From Hirundichthys speculiger (taxonomy: Eukaryota; Chordata; Actinopteri; Beloniformes; Exocoetidae): a stretch of DNA of 64,000 nucleotides. Positions 11,512 to 25,256 of the stretch are shown here, in pieces (position 1 is the stretch's first letter; each line of letters starts with the position of its first letter). Position numbers and translations under genes: made by a program. Below the pieces are notes generated by a model. The model saw only the letters and a list, made by a program, of their open reading frames with translations. It did no database searches and was not told where the DNA came from. The stretch covers positions 436,501 through 500,500 of the forward strand of contig JAGFBZ010000853.1 in the NCBI GenBank assembly GCA_018398805.1, read 5' to 3'.

Positions 11512-11605
11512 TAGATTCAATTCAGTTCGATTCAACTTTATTTGTATACTGTCTATTACAATACAAATTGTCTCTAGGTGCTTTTCAGAGACCCAGAGCC
11601 AGTGC
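11512..11605 (+). repeat. Dispersed repeat fragment (tttatttgtat type)
   Basis: The run attcaattcagttcgattca, followed by actttatttgtata and a ctaggtgcttttcagagac phrase, belongs to a common fish repeat. A second fragment lies near 44650. It is usually found joined to LINE-derived sequence; the class is uncertain here. Confidence 0.5.
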
Positions 11606-11609
11606 ATGA

Positions 11610-14600
11610 CCCCTGAGCAAACACTAACTATAAGTAGTATTGTTAAATCTTAATTAAAGAAAAAAGGGCAAGTCAAAAACTCCCCTGGAATGTCATAATG
11701 CTTTGTGAAAGCAACCACTGGGGACGGAAATTTCATCCTTGCTGTGATCACTGTGAATGCACAGCAGGAAAGTGGGGGTCTTCTTTACAGCAACGTCAAT
11801 GTGTGAAAGTGATTACTGCAATAGATAAGGTAAATGATTGTCCATAGAGAGTCGTGACTCTTTGTGGACTACGCATCTCATGAAAACTTTTATATCACAT
11901 CCACAAAGCCTAAAATCCCAGTGCAGATAACTGGCTTGGGCATCACATACTTGAGCATGTTGTTACTGTATTATTGACTGGGTAGTTGTCAGTCTATTAA
12001 ATTTACATTTTGGCTGCTCTCTGTTCATGGTAGCTACAGCAGAGTGATCCACTTGAGAGGTTTGTTCCTGACACAACCAGGATCTTAACCCAGGACCTCC
12101 CATATGGTATTTGACAGCAGTAGCACTAAACCACCAGGAAGGCCAAGGTGGCAACTTTATTAAAGGAGTTGAAAAAAGGAAATTACCCCTTCCAAACTAC
12201 AACTTGAGCCTGAGTTCTGTCATATAACACGATGATTTGATTAACTTTTATCATTGCCAACTGTGGCAAAGATGAACACAGTGCATGTTAAAACCTTTAC
12301 AGGATGGCCGCTGCTAACTTTCCCATACGATGCAGCAGAGAGACACCCAGAAGAGAACTACAGAGCAGGATGTAAAGAATAGCCAGAGGTTGTTCAACTA
12401 AACATTTGCTTTGGCTGGCTCAGAAAAGAGGGGAGGTGCTCTACAAGTCCCCTGATATGCATCCAGAGGAGCCCCTCTGTCTTCACCATAAATCCGAATG
12501 GAGTGGGAGTTATCATCTTTTCCCCTCCCCAACTAAACCCTGCATTCCTCCCAGACACCGCTTCATACAAACAAAGTGACCAGTTCCCACTGCTCAACAT
12601 CGGGAGACGCAATGGTTTGTCATGGAAAAATCCCAAGGCATCTCAAGAGTCCTTTAGAAGATTTTTTTTTTTTCTTCTTTCCCCTCGCAGAGCTCAATGA
12701 TGCATCCACACTTGGCCTGGTGGCCACAAAAACAAGTTGGACTTGTAGTTCACACACAGATGCAGATTCCCATGAGACATGGGGAGCACATGGAATTTTA
12801 AATAAAACTACATTTGAACCTGTATGTAATATTTAAACCCCAAACCATACTTGCATTGTTTCACACACATACACAGTAGAAATGGATGTGAATTTAGACG
12901 GCAGTCGGCATAAAAGACCCTGGTAACACATTCCACAGCTGCCTCCTCCCCCAATGGGAGTCTTTTGTGCTTACTGAAAGGCAGAGGGGTTACAGGGTTT
13001 CTCCCTTTAGGGTGTCGAGAATAATACTTGCTCTCAGGACAGTGACCTCATCCTGACTCTCTGTGTGTCTGCATTTTTGGGGTTGAGAGAAATAAAGGTG
13101 TGTGTTTTCTAGCCTGGTTTGCATCTCTGACAGTATGTGGACCAGGGACAGAGAAAGTTTGGTCAAGGATGGGTTGTGGAAGGGAAGCGCAAGTCGCCGT
13201 GGAGATCCTCAGGAGAGAAATATTTCTCTCCACACTCTGATTGGCCTCCCCCTCCTCATTGTCCACGGTGAAATGGTTTGTGCACAATATTGGTGAGTGC
13301 CGGCGATAATGTAAAGCACACACATGAGCAACAGCAGTCACAGGGAGCAGTGGGCTACAACAGGAAATTCCTTTACAGCCTTTCTGCTGACTAAGGCCTC
13401 CAAGTGGGAACAGAGTAAGAAAGAATGTAATGTATATGCTGCCTGTGTTATTTGAGGTCCAGTTAGGCAGCATATGTGCAAACCATTACCACTTCCATGT
13501 GAGGATGAAAGCACCAATATTTTTAATTAATTAAATAAGCAGGAAAGGTCCTTGAGAAAACTCTGTGAATTAAGTCAATCATTACAGCAATGAAAGCATA
13601 AAACGTATTTATGGCTCCAAGTGTATAAAAACCATCAAAATAATCATAGAAAGAGACAGTTCAAAGCTTGATTTATTCATCATTAATCTGTGGAAATTCA
13701 AAGGGTAGACTTTCAACCCTTGCTTCAGTCGTGCTCAGTTAATCTTGACATTGATGCAAAAGGTTAATAATCATGCATCTCCTGGTCTGCTTTATCTGCT
13801 CACTCATCATCAGCCCCCTCCTCACTAAAAAAAAACACCCACACACATTCTATTGTATGAATAAGAGAAAAGCCACCCAGATATACTCAGAAAGTAGCCA
13901 TTTTTACAAGCAGCATCCATGTTGAGAGAGGCAGCACGTTGTGCAGGTGTCCCCCCACTGTGACCTACATTTGGCCATCTGATGCCACCACAAACGCATT
14001 TCATTGACTCTTCCGTCCAAACCACCAGTGGGGGTATTTATATTAAATTCTTTCTGGGGGAGAAAAAAAAGGGGAGATGGAGTCATAGAAAGAGGAAAAA
14101 AATATGGATCAATGCGACTGATCTTAAAGTGTATTGTTTGACAGACGTGGCTGATCCGCGTCTGTGAGATGGATGCTGAAGTCGAAAGAAAGGAAAAGGA
14201 GTGGCAGGTTCTGGAGGGAGGAGTCCAAGTAGAGCAACAGCGCCGTCTGGTGGCGGGGCCGGTTATTACAATCACATGCCTGAAATATTCCGTTTCTGTA
14301 AAAACCTGAATGTCTGACTCACATTCCTGTACACATGACTCTGTCATCAAGACCTCTGAGGATTTTCAAAGTTAATTACTAAACACTGCTGTCGGTAAAA
14401 TTAAGAGATTGGTCAAACTTTCCCCTTCAATAGTTTACAATAACTGTGAACGTGATCATAAATTCACGTTGAAATTCAAAGAATTGTAAATTCAGTCATT
14501 TGGATTAAAGTTCATTTCTTGCCTCACAACACTGACTGCTCCTCCGGAAATTCACCAGTTACAGTATTTTATAGAGCAGTCTGGTTTAAACAGAGCTGTT

Positions 14601-15400
14601 GCGTTTTGTCTGTTCGGTTAGAAAGCACACGTCACGGATCAAGCTGTAATGTAAGAAACAGATCCCATTAGCCATGAATCCTTTAATGACTATGATCATT
14701 TGAAAAATGTAGTGCAGTTGACTGAAAGAAAAAAGTTGAACTCCGACAGCTCTGAAAACAGACGTGTGCAGAAAAGCTCTGGTTAGTTCAACATGTGAAT
14801 CTGAAGGAAATACACAGCTGAGAATTACAGACATGCAACACACCGTCTGAACACAAAAACCTGAAGAACAGCCAAAAAACATACAACTCAATAATAACCA
14901 TCTGCACAATGTTTTGCATGTTATTGCACAGACATGCAATCAAAAGCACATAATTACAATAATGAAGCGTTTATTTTAGTATAAATATTACACCTCTAGG
15001 TTTACTCTTCTCTTTAATATTACAGATGATGGAAATACAAATTTATAAGAGCATGGAGCATGCTCACAAAGCTCCTTGGTATGCTTGGCACAGTAGGTTA
15101 CTCTAATTTGACAGAGAAACTTAAAATGTTGCAGATTTGTAACTTTTTTCAGTACAAGTAAATAAGAGATGCTACCCTTAAATTAAAGCTAATTGATCTG
15201 GCATTATGACATCAGGACCAGTTTGAATTCTCTTCATGTCAAATATAACCTCTCATTCAAGGACAAGTGATGAACAAATTCCCACTACTCAAACAAGACA
15301 AGCAAAAACTAATAGGATTGACTCTTAAAACTAACATGTAGTAGTACATAGCCCACAACAAGCTCATATACTTGATCATATGACAAGACAAAGTCATCCA
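11610..15400. other. Intergenic, no gene seen
   Basis: Several overlapping open frames at 12400-14350 lack domains, codon bias or splice context. No gene is supported. Some stretches (12900-13300, 14150-14260) are less AT-rich than their surroundings and could be regulatory. Confidence 0.4.
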
Positions 15401-15404
15401 GAGC

Positions 15405-15495
15405 GTACTCTGCCTCTCACTCTATGACTCCTGGGATAGGCTCCGGCACTCCCTGCACCCTGAACACCATGAAGCAAATATAGAAAATAATGGAT
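15405..15495 (+). repeat. High-copy dispersed repeat, copy 2
   Basis: The phrase tgggataggctccggcactc, then ctgcaccctgaa and an agaaaataatggatg tail, is the 3' part of the same dispersed family as at 9350. Confidence 0.6.
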
Positions 15496-16128
15496 GTGAC
15501 AAAGTGAGGGAAACAGAAAACTAACAATTAAATGTTAGCTGGTTGTGTCTCATAATATAACAAAAACATTTGGACATCGTCACAAGACTGTGTTTAGAAG
15601 GCCATTTATCTTGAATGAAAAGTGAATCCAAAATGAAAAGTGCTTTTTGAATGAAGAGCCCAAAATATTTTTCCATTCTGAGGAATCACTTGCATAATAA
15701 GGATGGGGAGGAAAAAAAGGAAAAAGAAAGAAACCAGGGGACACTGGTACAGTTGATCCCCATTAAATATATATATATATATATTCAAAGTATTTCATCT
15801 GAAAAAGGTGACAAGCAGCATTACAGTTTATGGCTATTTTGCAGCCCATATTTAAATTATCGACTTGAAATGCACTTGACATACAAGATGCATTTAATGG
15901 TATAAAGAAAAAAGAGAAAACAGCTCCTCTGCTACTGCTGCTGCAGTGAACCATCAAGATTCTGATTTGTCACTACATCTTCTTCAGCTTTAAGGTCAGA
16001 ATGAGTTCAACCCGTCCGATACTCGCGTCATACACTCTCTAAGTGAGAAGTTACTCCAAGACCTGAGTCAATATTTTCTCAAAAGGCCTATTTGCACTAA
16101 TCTGACAGCTGACAAAGCAGTCTAATTC

Positions 16129-16134
16129 TTTATT
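16129..16134 (-). promoter_or_regulatory. bsdc1 poly(A) signal candidate
   Basis: A canonical AATAAA on the minus strand lies about 175 nt beyond the bsdc1 stop codon. It is the nearest good signal I saw downstream and would give a short 3' UTR. Confidence 0.5.
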
Positions 16135-16308
16135 GCCTTGGTCTTCCAGTTGCTCTTTTCACCAGTTTAACCAATATGGTCCAGAAAATCTCCTACTAAC
16201 AATCATGACATGGTGATTGTGTGGACAAAGAGTTAAAACACGAAAAGCATGGTTCGTCTGCCGAGAACTAGCTTTAGAAGCAAGACACAGTTCATGTTGC
16301 AGAAGCCC

Positions 16309-19300
16309 TCACTCCCAGTTCTCCCAGTCTTCATCCAGCTGGTGAGAAACAGAATGAATGACTTAGTGAAAACGTCAACTTCATATATGAACGTTCAAAT
16401 AGATAAACACTAACCTCGCCAGTATCCTCTATTTTAGAGAGAGCCATTTGGACCTCCTCTTCCGTCATGTCAAGGTCAAAGTCTTTTTCCCAATCCTCAC
16501 TCACGTCGGTACTTGATCCTGTAAGAAGACCACAACAACATCACAACTGTGTCACCCCCTCTGCTCCTAAGACTCAACCACAATACACATCAATTTTTAC
16601 TTGAACAATTAGAATCTAACTCCTAGCTCAAAAACGTCATGACCTTTTTTGCCGTTGTTGGAGGGCGTCGACTTCCCGCTGTCAGAGTTCAACTCAAACA
16701 CTCTCAGGTCCTGTGGCCCCTCTTCCTTTGCATTCTCTGGTGGTTTAGAGGTGGAGTCGGGCCTCACCACATCAACTGCAACATCTGGTCGCACTGCAGC
16801 TTCTACTTGAGCCTTCTGAGGTAAGTCACTCTTTTCAGGCCTCTGCTCATCTTGTGTCTTCTTAACAGCATCCTCCAGCGTAGCTTCTGTCAGTTTATTG
16901 GCGATCTCCGTGGTGGGGTGCTGGCAGCACTTCCACCTGTGTAGGAAGGCTGATGCTACTAGCTGAGAGGCTGGCATCATGCTCCTCACTGGGAGATAGA
17001 GCAGGGCTCAGAAGAGTTGCCCCTGTGTGGGCTGTTGGGGTGCTGGGCAGGTGGGTTGAGCTATCTGAATGGGGCGTTAAGCTAAGCTGAGATGATGATG
17101 TGGTACCAAGGAAGTCATCTGAAAATACCAGCCAAAAACACAAGGGGTATAGAGTCAGTAACAGGCTTCAAAGTAAAGCTGACTGATTTGTAGCTGTTGC
17201 TAGCATACCCTCCTCTTCCTCCTCCCAGCCCAGGGTCTCTGTGTGAGCACTCTGCTCTGCTCTCTGCTTCAGAGCCACTCTCCTCGCCTCCTCCTAGGCA
17301 CAGCATTAAAATGTAGTTTTTGTTTTTCTCAGCAACCCTCACACTGTTAGTGATCATATAAAAAAAATGCTTGATGTTACAAACTAAGAATTTTTCTAAG
17401 ATCTAATAATTAAAAAAAAAAAATAACAAACATGCTGAGTCACATCTACAGTGACAGGAATGCATATGTGAATCCTTTAGAATCAACTGGTTTTCTGCAT
17501 TAATTTGCCATAAAATATGATCTGATCTTCATCTTAGTCACAATAACAAACACAATGTGCTGAAGCCATGCTGTGGTGGGTTTACTGGAGTCCTTGGGGT
17601 CAGCTGCTCATGCTGGTTTGAAACAACCCTAACATTATCTACCAAGATACTGCCAAGTAAGACAAAAACATGATGCTCCCTCCACCGCACTTCACTGTTG
17701 GAATCAAGTGTGCCCTCTTTATGCCACATATAGGGTTGTTGAGGAGTACGCCTCCCAAACAATTCATCATTTACTGCATCAGTCTGAAAAATTTTCCCCA
17801 GTGACATGCATTACCAAAGTGCTTTTTGACAAATTCAGACACACATTTTCTTTCACATTTCACATCACTTTCACATGTTTTTTTTTTGGGTGGGGGGGCA
17901 CTGGCTTCTTTCATGCTGTTCTGCCATAAAGACTCAACAGTTCAATGAACTGTGTGTAGATGAGTCATGAACAGAGTTGTCTGGCAGTTCCAGTGAAGTA
18001 TTCAAGCCTTCAGCTGTTACTCAGGTTCTTCTTTATCTCGCTGAGGATTCTGCTTTGTGCCTTTACAGACAGCTCTCAGCTGTGCGCCCACTTCTTGGAA
18101 GATCAGCTACATTAATAAACTGTCTCTTTTACTGTCTACCGTCTTTTCTGTTTACTGCTGTGCCACCAAAACACTTTGAAATTACTTTGTACACATTTCC
18201 AGTCTTGTGCACATCAACTACTCTTCATCATATGTCTTCAGGGATCTCTTTTCTACAAGGCATGCCTCACATCAACAGATATTTCTTATGATGAGAAATT
18301 TCAAATGTTTGTTTTTGGGGCTTGGGCCTTTTTTTTTTTTAAATCAAAGTAGCCCTGAATCACACCTTAAAACTCATTTTATTACTAGGACTCCAGGTGT
18401 GAAGACTACTGACTGAATTTACTTTCACTTAAGTAATTAGTCTGTGGGTTCACTTACATTTTCCACCAATAAAAAGAAAGTTCAATAAAACACATTTAAA
18501 AAAGAGAAAAAGAATTTCTCTCTTTGTGTATTATCAGCAGTGTTTTTCTATTGCTGTGATTTAGATGAACATCAGATCACATTTTATGCAAAATAAATGA
18601 AACTATTAAATTCCAAAGGGTTCAAATTTTTTTTCTTGCCACTGTATAATGGGATGTCAGTCACTACACAGTGTGAGATCAAAGACCATAATATAAATAG
18701 AATTATCAACTGACAGCATGAACTCTCATGAAATTCATTTGTTAGTATTGTGAAGACCAAAATATATAACGGAAACATAGAGATGAATGGTGGCAAGTCT
18801 GAAAATGAGCACATCTAATAGCTTTTAGTCTATATATTACATTATTGTACCGCACAAACTATAGCCTACATAATATCTGAAAAATGTAATTAATTCCTTC
18901 ACTTACAGTGTTAGGATATAGTGACATATGATTGAACATTAACTTTCCAAATTCAAAAAAAGAAAACACAGTTCATTAAAGCTTTATTTGGCTTTTTGAA
19001 TTATTTTAAGGCAACACAGATCAGCATTATGACCATGAGTTGTGTATTAGACATTTTGGAAATCAAAAATTGACCAGCAGATGGTGCTCAAGACAAAATA
19101 TTGAATTGACAGGAATGGAGGCGTGTTTCACTATTTGAAACAAAACAGCACATGTACCTGATCAAGCTGGAAGACTTTGTAGAAATACCTCTGCCAGAAT
19201 TCTGAATGGGATACAGCAGCAGGCACCTGCCCCCAAAAAAACAAGAAAAACTCATCTGATTCTCATTTGCTGGTTCAAATAAAAGAGTTCCTGAACCTAA

Positions 19301-22300
19301 TGTTGACTAGAACAAGAGTTGTTACCATTTTGGTGTAAAGCGCTCGTACAGAAGGACTGTTGACCAAAAGCTCGGAGATTTCTCCTTTCTTTTCGTCCAG
19401 ACTGAAACTAGACAGCCAGCTGTCAAACTGCTCTGGGGGACCTACAGAACATGAATACTTAGAAAAACGTTCTCAAACACAATTACTAATCATCACAACC
19501 ACCTTCGATTCTATTTTCTTCTTCTGTTTTTTAGTGAGTGATGATAAAAATCACACTAACTCACACACCAATAACTGCATCATAACAGTTAGTCTTAAAA
19601 TACAGATTCTATTTTTTAATGTACACTGGGTGTTTTTTTTTTTTTTTTTTAATCCCACATCAGTGAATAAAGTGGGCTTGGATGGCAAGCAGAAGAACAT
19701 AAAAGACAAAAGAATAATGTAAAAACAAAGATTATGTAAAACACTGAATCTGTTTACAAAATTGAGGTTTACAGCTCTTAAACAATGTTTCTGGCCGTGA
19801 CAAATGTATACTAGTCTCTGTCTTACCATCAGGTTCATTGCAGTATGTAGCAGGGTCAGCTTGCAAACTGTAGAGACGTGCCTACAGGGGAAATAAATGT
19901 TGCAAATGAGTAAATCAAAACAAAACTCTCCTGCAAAGTTTAAACTTATTAAAAGGTGTCCTCTCATCAGCCATTCAGCTCATTTAAAGGGAGAAAACTT
20001 GACACTGTATACTTTGGTATCATTATTTTATTTATCTAAATTAGTTAACAACTGTGATAAAGTGATATTTTCACCACAAGGATCCAAGCTTTGACAATTA
20101 GCTGTATTTTGCAACCATTTTTTGCGAAACACTGCAATTAAATTACCCAAGTGTTTTAATGTGATTTGAAATTATGTTCCTGTTCCTCCTTTTGTTGATC
20201 TTTTTTGTTTGTTCTTTCTCCATTTGTCACATTTACAGTGAAACTGCCGGAGGAATTAGGCCAAGGTGTGCATAATAATAGAGAATGCAGAATTAAAGTC
20301 ACCCGTCACCCATGTTGAGGACGTACATACTTTTATTCTGTGAGAGGAAGCCGGTATGCCTGGAGAAAAACCCACACAAGCATTTAAAAGCACGGGGAGT
20401 ACATGCAAACGCCACATGGAAAGGCCCCAAACCAAAAACCCTGCAGCTTGAAGCAAATACCTTATCCTAATTTTTAAGCGTGGTGGTGGAGGAGTGATGA
20501 TTTGTGCTCGTTTTGCAGTCACAGGGCTTGATTGCCTTATCAATACAATGACCAAGAACTGAGACGTATACCAAAGTATAGAAGTAATCCTGAGGTAAAC
20601 TTGACATCCTCTTTTAACAGCTCAGTCTTCAGACCAAATTGAGTCATGCAACAACGGAATGGTCCCAAGCACACCTACAAATTTACAACAGAATAACTCA
20701 AAGCAAAGAACCAAAGTCTCGCGATATCCAAGTCAAAATCCAAACCTTGTGACAGAACCTTATCAGAGCTCTGAAATAAGAGAATGCCTGCAATCTTTAA
20801 TTAACTAAAAAGAAAAAGTAAAAGAAAGAAAGGGGGAAAATAACCTTCACTTCAAATTATTGCTGCTAAAGATGGTTCTACACGTCACTGATTACCAGGA
20901 TGTACCCAGCTTTCTATACACTCCATACCTGCATTTTGGCTTTGGTTTTAATCAAATAAACAAAAAATACTGTAATATGTCGAGTGGTTCAGCAGTGGTT
21001 GTATTTAGCCAATTTTTAAGAATTTCTGAGAGCCATGTGATTTTTATTTAAGTCCTCATGTTATATCTTAGAAATTCAAGAAGGTGTCTTTTTTATTTTT
21101 GCATAGCATGGCTGGTAACAAGTGCAACTTATTTTTTTGTTTACTGGTCACACAAACAGGTTAGTCTAAAGTCGATATTTAAGCCATTTAGTACCCACCT
21201 TAGAGCTGTCGTACAGCTCTGTAGTTCCTGGCTGGCGTAGCCACCAATGTGATCACATCACAATCAATGGTTTTATCAGGGGGTGGAGCAAGTGTGTCTG
21301 TTATCACCCCTAAGAAACTAGACAGACCCTTCTTCACTTTTTCTGTTGTCTCTGAAGAACCTTCCACCTGGAAAACAATGCATATATCCAAAATGACTTA
21401 ATGAACACAGATTACACATGACCAGATATTTGGGATACATTCCTAAAACTCAACAACAGACTGTAACTTACAGCAAGTTTGTTCCTGACAGCAGTGGCTG
21501 TCGCAACAATTGAGCAGGCCGTGTCATGCTGCACTACCGTGGAAAACTCAGTCAGGTCTCGTTTTATGAATTCTAAGGCCTCAGATGACTGCAAGGTAGA
21601 AAATCAAATGAAAAAATTCCTTATAAGGTATTCTCTCAATTAGGTACTCATTGTTTCAGACAACAAATGTTGCAAGAACCAAGTATTAAGTGGATGAAGA
21701 AATCCAAAGGCATGACAAATTATTTTTCACATGCTTACTGAAAATTAACAAGGTAATGTACAAATTTGTAATGACATCAGGTGGAGTGGGCGTGGCAAGT
21801 ATATGTGTAAACACAGGTGCATTGTCATATGTGAGGAAGAAAGACAAACCAATAAAATATAAAAGTATATGGAGATATTTTTGTTTTGACTGAGACCATT
21901 AGAGACGTACAATTTATAACAGATTGAATGCTAGAATACATACACTGTAGCAGAACATTTTAAATGAAAAAATCAAAAACATAGGACCTTTCTAAATAGC
22001 TCAAAGATGAGCTTCTGTATCAGGACAGAGTTAGGGTATTTCAGCAGAACACCTTAAATGACTTGGGTTCTAGCAATTACTGATCTATTGCATGAAATTT
22101 GGTTTTGACACAACTATGTAATTGTAGTGTTTTAGGAGCAGACAGCTAACATTTAGTGCTATGACATTCTTGTTTCATAGATCATACATCTCACCAATCC
22201 TTACCAATCACCAATTAATCACAGGAGTTTTCATTAATCTGTTCCTTTAACTAACTGGCTATTTTACTTGCCCATTACCTCATATGGCTCAGTCTATGCT

Positions 22301-23129
22301 GAGTAACCAGTCTGTTTTGGTAGAGATAAAGGCCACAAACTATGTAAACACAAAAACAGCAGTGATCGTATAAAACGCTATAAGCAACCACCACACTGGC
22401 ACACTGGAATGATTTCTTAAGATAAAGACTGGTCGATTAATTCAAACAATAAGAACATTGTTTGTGTGTATCACCTTTTCTTTGACGGCCTGGAAACTCT
22501 GCTGAAACCAGCCTCCCCACCAGCCTTCTCTGAGGTCAACACATATAAAAGCGTTAGCTGTTTTCCACAACCAAACAAGCTCAGAACAAAAGAACAGAGA
22601 CTGAAGACCACAGCTGAATGTTTGCAGACAGGTTACGGAGTTGCGTTTGCTGACATTGTCAAGGTTTGTAGCGTTCACACACACGCAGACACACGCACAC
22701 ACACACAGACACACTCGACCAAAATAACTGGCTAGCTAACGTCAGCTGGAAGAACTACACAAGCCAATTAAAAAAAAAAATAAGTCAGCAATACTACGTT
22801 CAAAGCTAAGCACAAATAATGCATTTAAAACATGCGACCATACAAGGAATGATAGCAGGAACTGTAAGATTGAAACAGTTTTAAAGTCAAGCTAACCAGG
22901 CTAAGCTAACATTAGCATTGCTATGTTTTCGTAAACAAATGCAGCACTTCCTGAAATGATTCCGGCTTCTGTAAACCGTAGCAGTTACATCAAAGCAATC
23001 CACGCAAACTCCCACTAGGCACGCGAAACATAAACAAATACAGCATCAATTGGAATCCGTTGATTTTTTTGTGGGGTTAAAATGAAAAACGAAAACTAAT
23101 TTGCGACTTCGCTCTCACCCTTCAGCCAT
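16309..23129 (-). CDS. bsdc1: BSD domain-containing protein 1, 11 coding exons
   Basis: Coding exons, in transcript order: 23129-23119, 22529-22475, 21588-21472, 21367-21199, 19881-19827, 19441-19326, 19226-19158, 17293-17209, 17118-16644, 16518-16415 and 16338-16309 (TGA). Every junction has AG/GT and phases agree. The start encodes MAEGEGWWGGWFQQSFQAVK, matching the family N terminus. Exons 6-7 encode the BSD domain (FDSWLSSF...SELLVNSPSVRALYTKMVPA...EFWQRYFY), a three-helix fold named after BTF2-like factors, synapse-associated proteins and DOS2. Exon 8 has an acidic GWEEEEE tract; the C terminus has the conserved DLRVFELNSDSGKSTPSNNG, then MTEEEVQMALSKIED and a DEDWENWE end. The length, about 427 residues, fits human BSDC1 (430). 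Oddity: exons 4 and 9 are each one base too long (169 and 475 nt), shifting frame at about 21221 and about 16918, each time beside a C run. The molecular function of the family is not well established. Confidence 0.93.
17525..18690 (-). mobile_element. Tc1/mariner relic in bsdc1 intron 7
   Basis: On the minus strand the sequence keeps the order of a Tc1-like element. The transposase phrase complementary to catgatgctccctccaccgc (17670-17690) is followed at higher coordinates by helix-turn-helix-coding sequence (18010-18250, including the complement of catatgtcttcagggatctc) and a terminal region near 18420-18500. Numerous indels and stops show it is long dead. It lies between bsdc1 exons 7 and 8. 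Confidence 0.65.
20290..20465 (-). repeat. High-copy dispersed repeat, copy 3
   Basis: The phrases gtgagaggaagccggtatgc, gcacggggagtacatgcaaa and cgccacatggaaaggcccc are the reverse orientation of the same family as at 9350 and 54795. It lies in bsdc1 intron 4. Confidence 0.65.
20470..20810 (+). pseudogene. Tc1-like transposase relic in bsdc1 intron 4
   Basis: Plus-strand DNA retains the middle to C-terminal half of a Tc1 transposase gene. It contains a gtggtggaggagtgatgatt phrase (the GGGSVMIWG-type motif), then gtcatgcaacaacggaatgg and tcccaagcacacctacaaat (the QQDNDPKHTS-type catalytic region), then a ccaagtcaaaatccaaacct phrase (the PSQSPDLNPIE-type motif). It is opposite in strand to bsdc1, with many substitutions and stops. 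Confidence 0.75.
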
Positions 23130-23359
23130 CTTCAGACGATGACATCATCAATATTCATTGAACTCTGACCCTCCCCGCAGCATGGCTTAAAACAAAACAA
23201 AAAAAAGGCTCATGTGACTATTAAGAACTCATCATGGACTTGGGTTCAGGGTTATGCAGAACAGCAGGGACGGGCCATGTCTATGGCATATAAGCTTATG
23301 ATGCTCATCTGTGCCACTGTCTTTGAGTTGACATCTACAGTTGTCTTTCTACAGTACAG

Positions 23360-23484
<125 letters not shown>

Positions 23485-23920
23485 CCTCTACTTACGAAAT
23501 CAATTGGTTCTGGAAGTAGTTTCGTAACCTGAAAATTTCGTAAGTAGAGACGCGTTTTCCATGTAAATGCCCCAATCCTTTACAAGCCCGCCAAAATCTG
23601 GACATAATTTTTTTATAAATCATAAAAATGCATGAAAACATGTAATAAATACATGTTACAATTAGATAACTGCACAATAAACATAAAATGAGAGTTGTAC
23701 AAAATAAAAAACAAAGAATAAAGTAAAGAATAAAAAAGTATGTTTATTTACCTTTTAACAGCTATCATCGTCACCTTTTGCCTTCTTTGGTTCATGTTCT
23801 CTCTCAGCAGTGGTTTTTGCCTGACGTTTTGTAAAGAAGCGATCCAAGGACGTTTGCTTTTGTCAGCTTTTAACAATCCTTCAAAAATGTGCAAGGCACA
23901 TCAACATAATGAGCGATAGC

Positions 23921-24082
23921 CCGACTAGTGAACACTTTTTCTGGGTCATTCTTTTCAACAAATTTCAAGATTCAGAGAATTCAGAGATGCCAGGAAGATG
24001 CTTGGTGATAACCAATGGCAGAGCAGCTACAAGTATATTATTTACGTTTGGTAAACTCTGGGCGTTGTGAGTAGCAGCATGT
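23921..24082 (+). repeat. 162-bp direct repeat, copy 1
   Basis: Identical, as far as I can read, to 26166-26327. It starts ccgactagtgaacac and ends gtagcagcatgt. The two copies bracket a 2083-bp block. The sequence itself belongs to the surrounding DNA transposon. Confidence 0.95.
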
Positions 24083-25224
24083 TGTCAAATGACCCTGAGA
24101 GATCGTTGGAATCAGCTCAGCTTCTAATCAATAATCACTATTAACTCTGTGTGTTGAAATGTTAAAGGAGAGACTGATGTGACAGGAGGTACATGGGCCG
24201 GAGTGGAGTAACAGAAAAAGTGGTAATTAATGTGATTTGGAATCAATCTATAAGCAATGACATGTGTGATTCAATAATTAATGATCAGAAATAAGGGGGG
24301 ATAGATCCATGTTGGCTCTGTGTCGTAATTAACTGTGAGCTGAGGTAAGCGACCGGAGGTCACTGTGTACCCAGTGAAAAATGGAAACAACTGCTATGTT
24401 TATCAAAACAGGGGGGAGAGATCTTGCAGCAGCTGGGTGATGTAATGTAAACAGAAGTAACAGAAGAAGAGGTGATTTACGTGATTTGTAAGCAATTCCT
24501 AATCAATGAAATGTATGAAATGTGTGTGTGATTCTAGAATGATCAGAAACAAGATGTATTAGTAAATTTTGGTAATAGATCTGTCTTAGTTAGTGTATGT
24601 TAAAAGAAAAACTTATTTTTGTTGGGTCACGACGGATAGAGACAGAGCGGAGCGCATGTTCCTCATTTGGAATGTCAACAAAGCCGAGTTTCAAAACAAT
24701 TCTGCCAGCTCCCGGGCCACCAAGACACAACAATGGCAGAAAAAACAGTCAGCCAGGTGCGGACAGTAGCGGGGGCACGCTGACCTCAGCATTGACGCCG
24801 TGACTATGGACTGTGCAGAAAAAAAATGAAATGAGGCGCACATTCTGTGGTTAAGGCTGAGTTAATCCAGCAATGGCTCAATTAAGGACATTGTAAGACA
24901 GATGTGAGGTATAAATCATTGAATAAGGATTAGCGTTAGCTGATAAGCTTTAGCTTAACGAGCTATATGGCCAAGTAAACAAAGTGACCTTGTGTGTCTG
25001 GTGGTGCTGGCATGATGTCATGATGATTAAGGTGAACGCCCCTGCCAAATCTGTAAACATATGAAGTCATTGTGGGACATGGCCTGTGAATTATGCACGC
25101 CCCTGTATATGTGAGTGACCAATCAGAAGTGTCGTGTGAGTTTGAGGGAAATTATGTATGCATATGCAAAGGTGAGAGAACCAATCAAGAGTGTTCGGGG
25201 CTGGGGCAAGCTGGACGAGAGAAG

Positions 25225-25256
<32 letters not shown>

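Noticed and set aside
12400..14350. Cluster of 60-150-residue open frames on both strands
   Set aside because: Overlapping, with no shared strand, splice pattern or recognisable motif.
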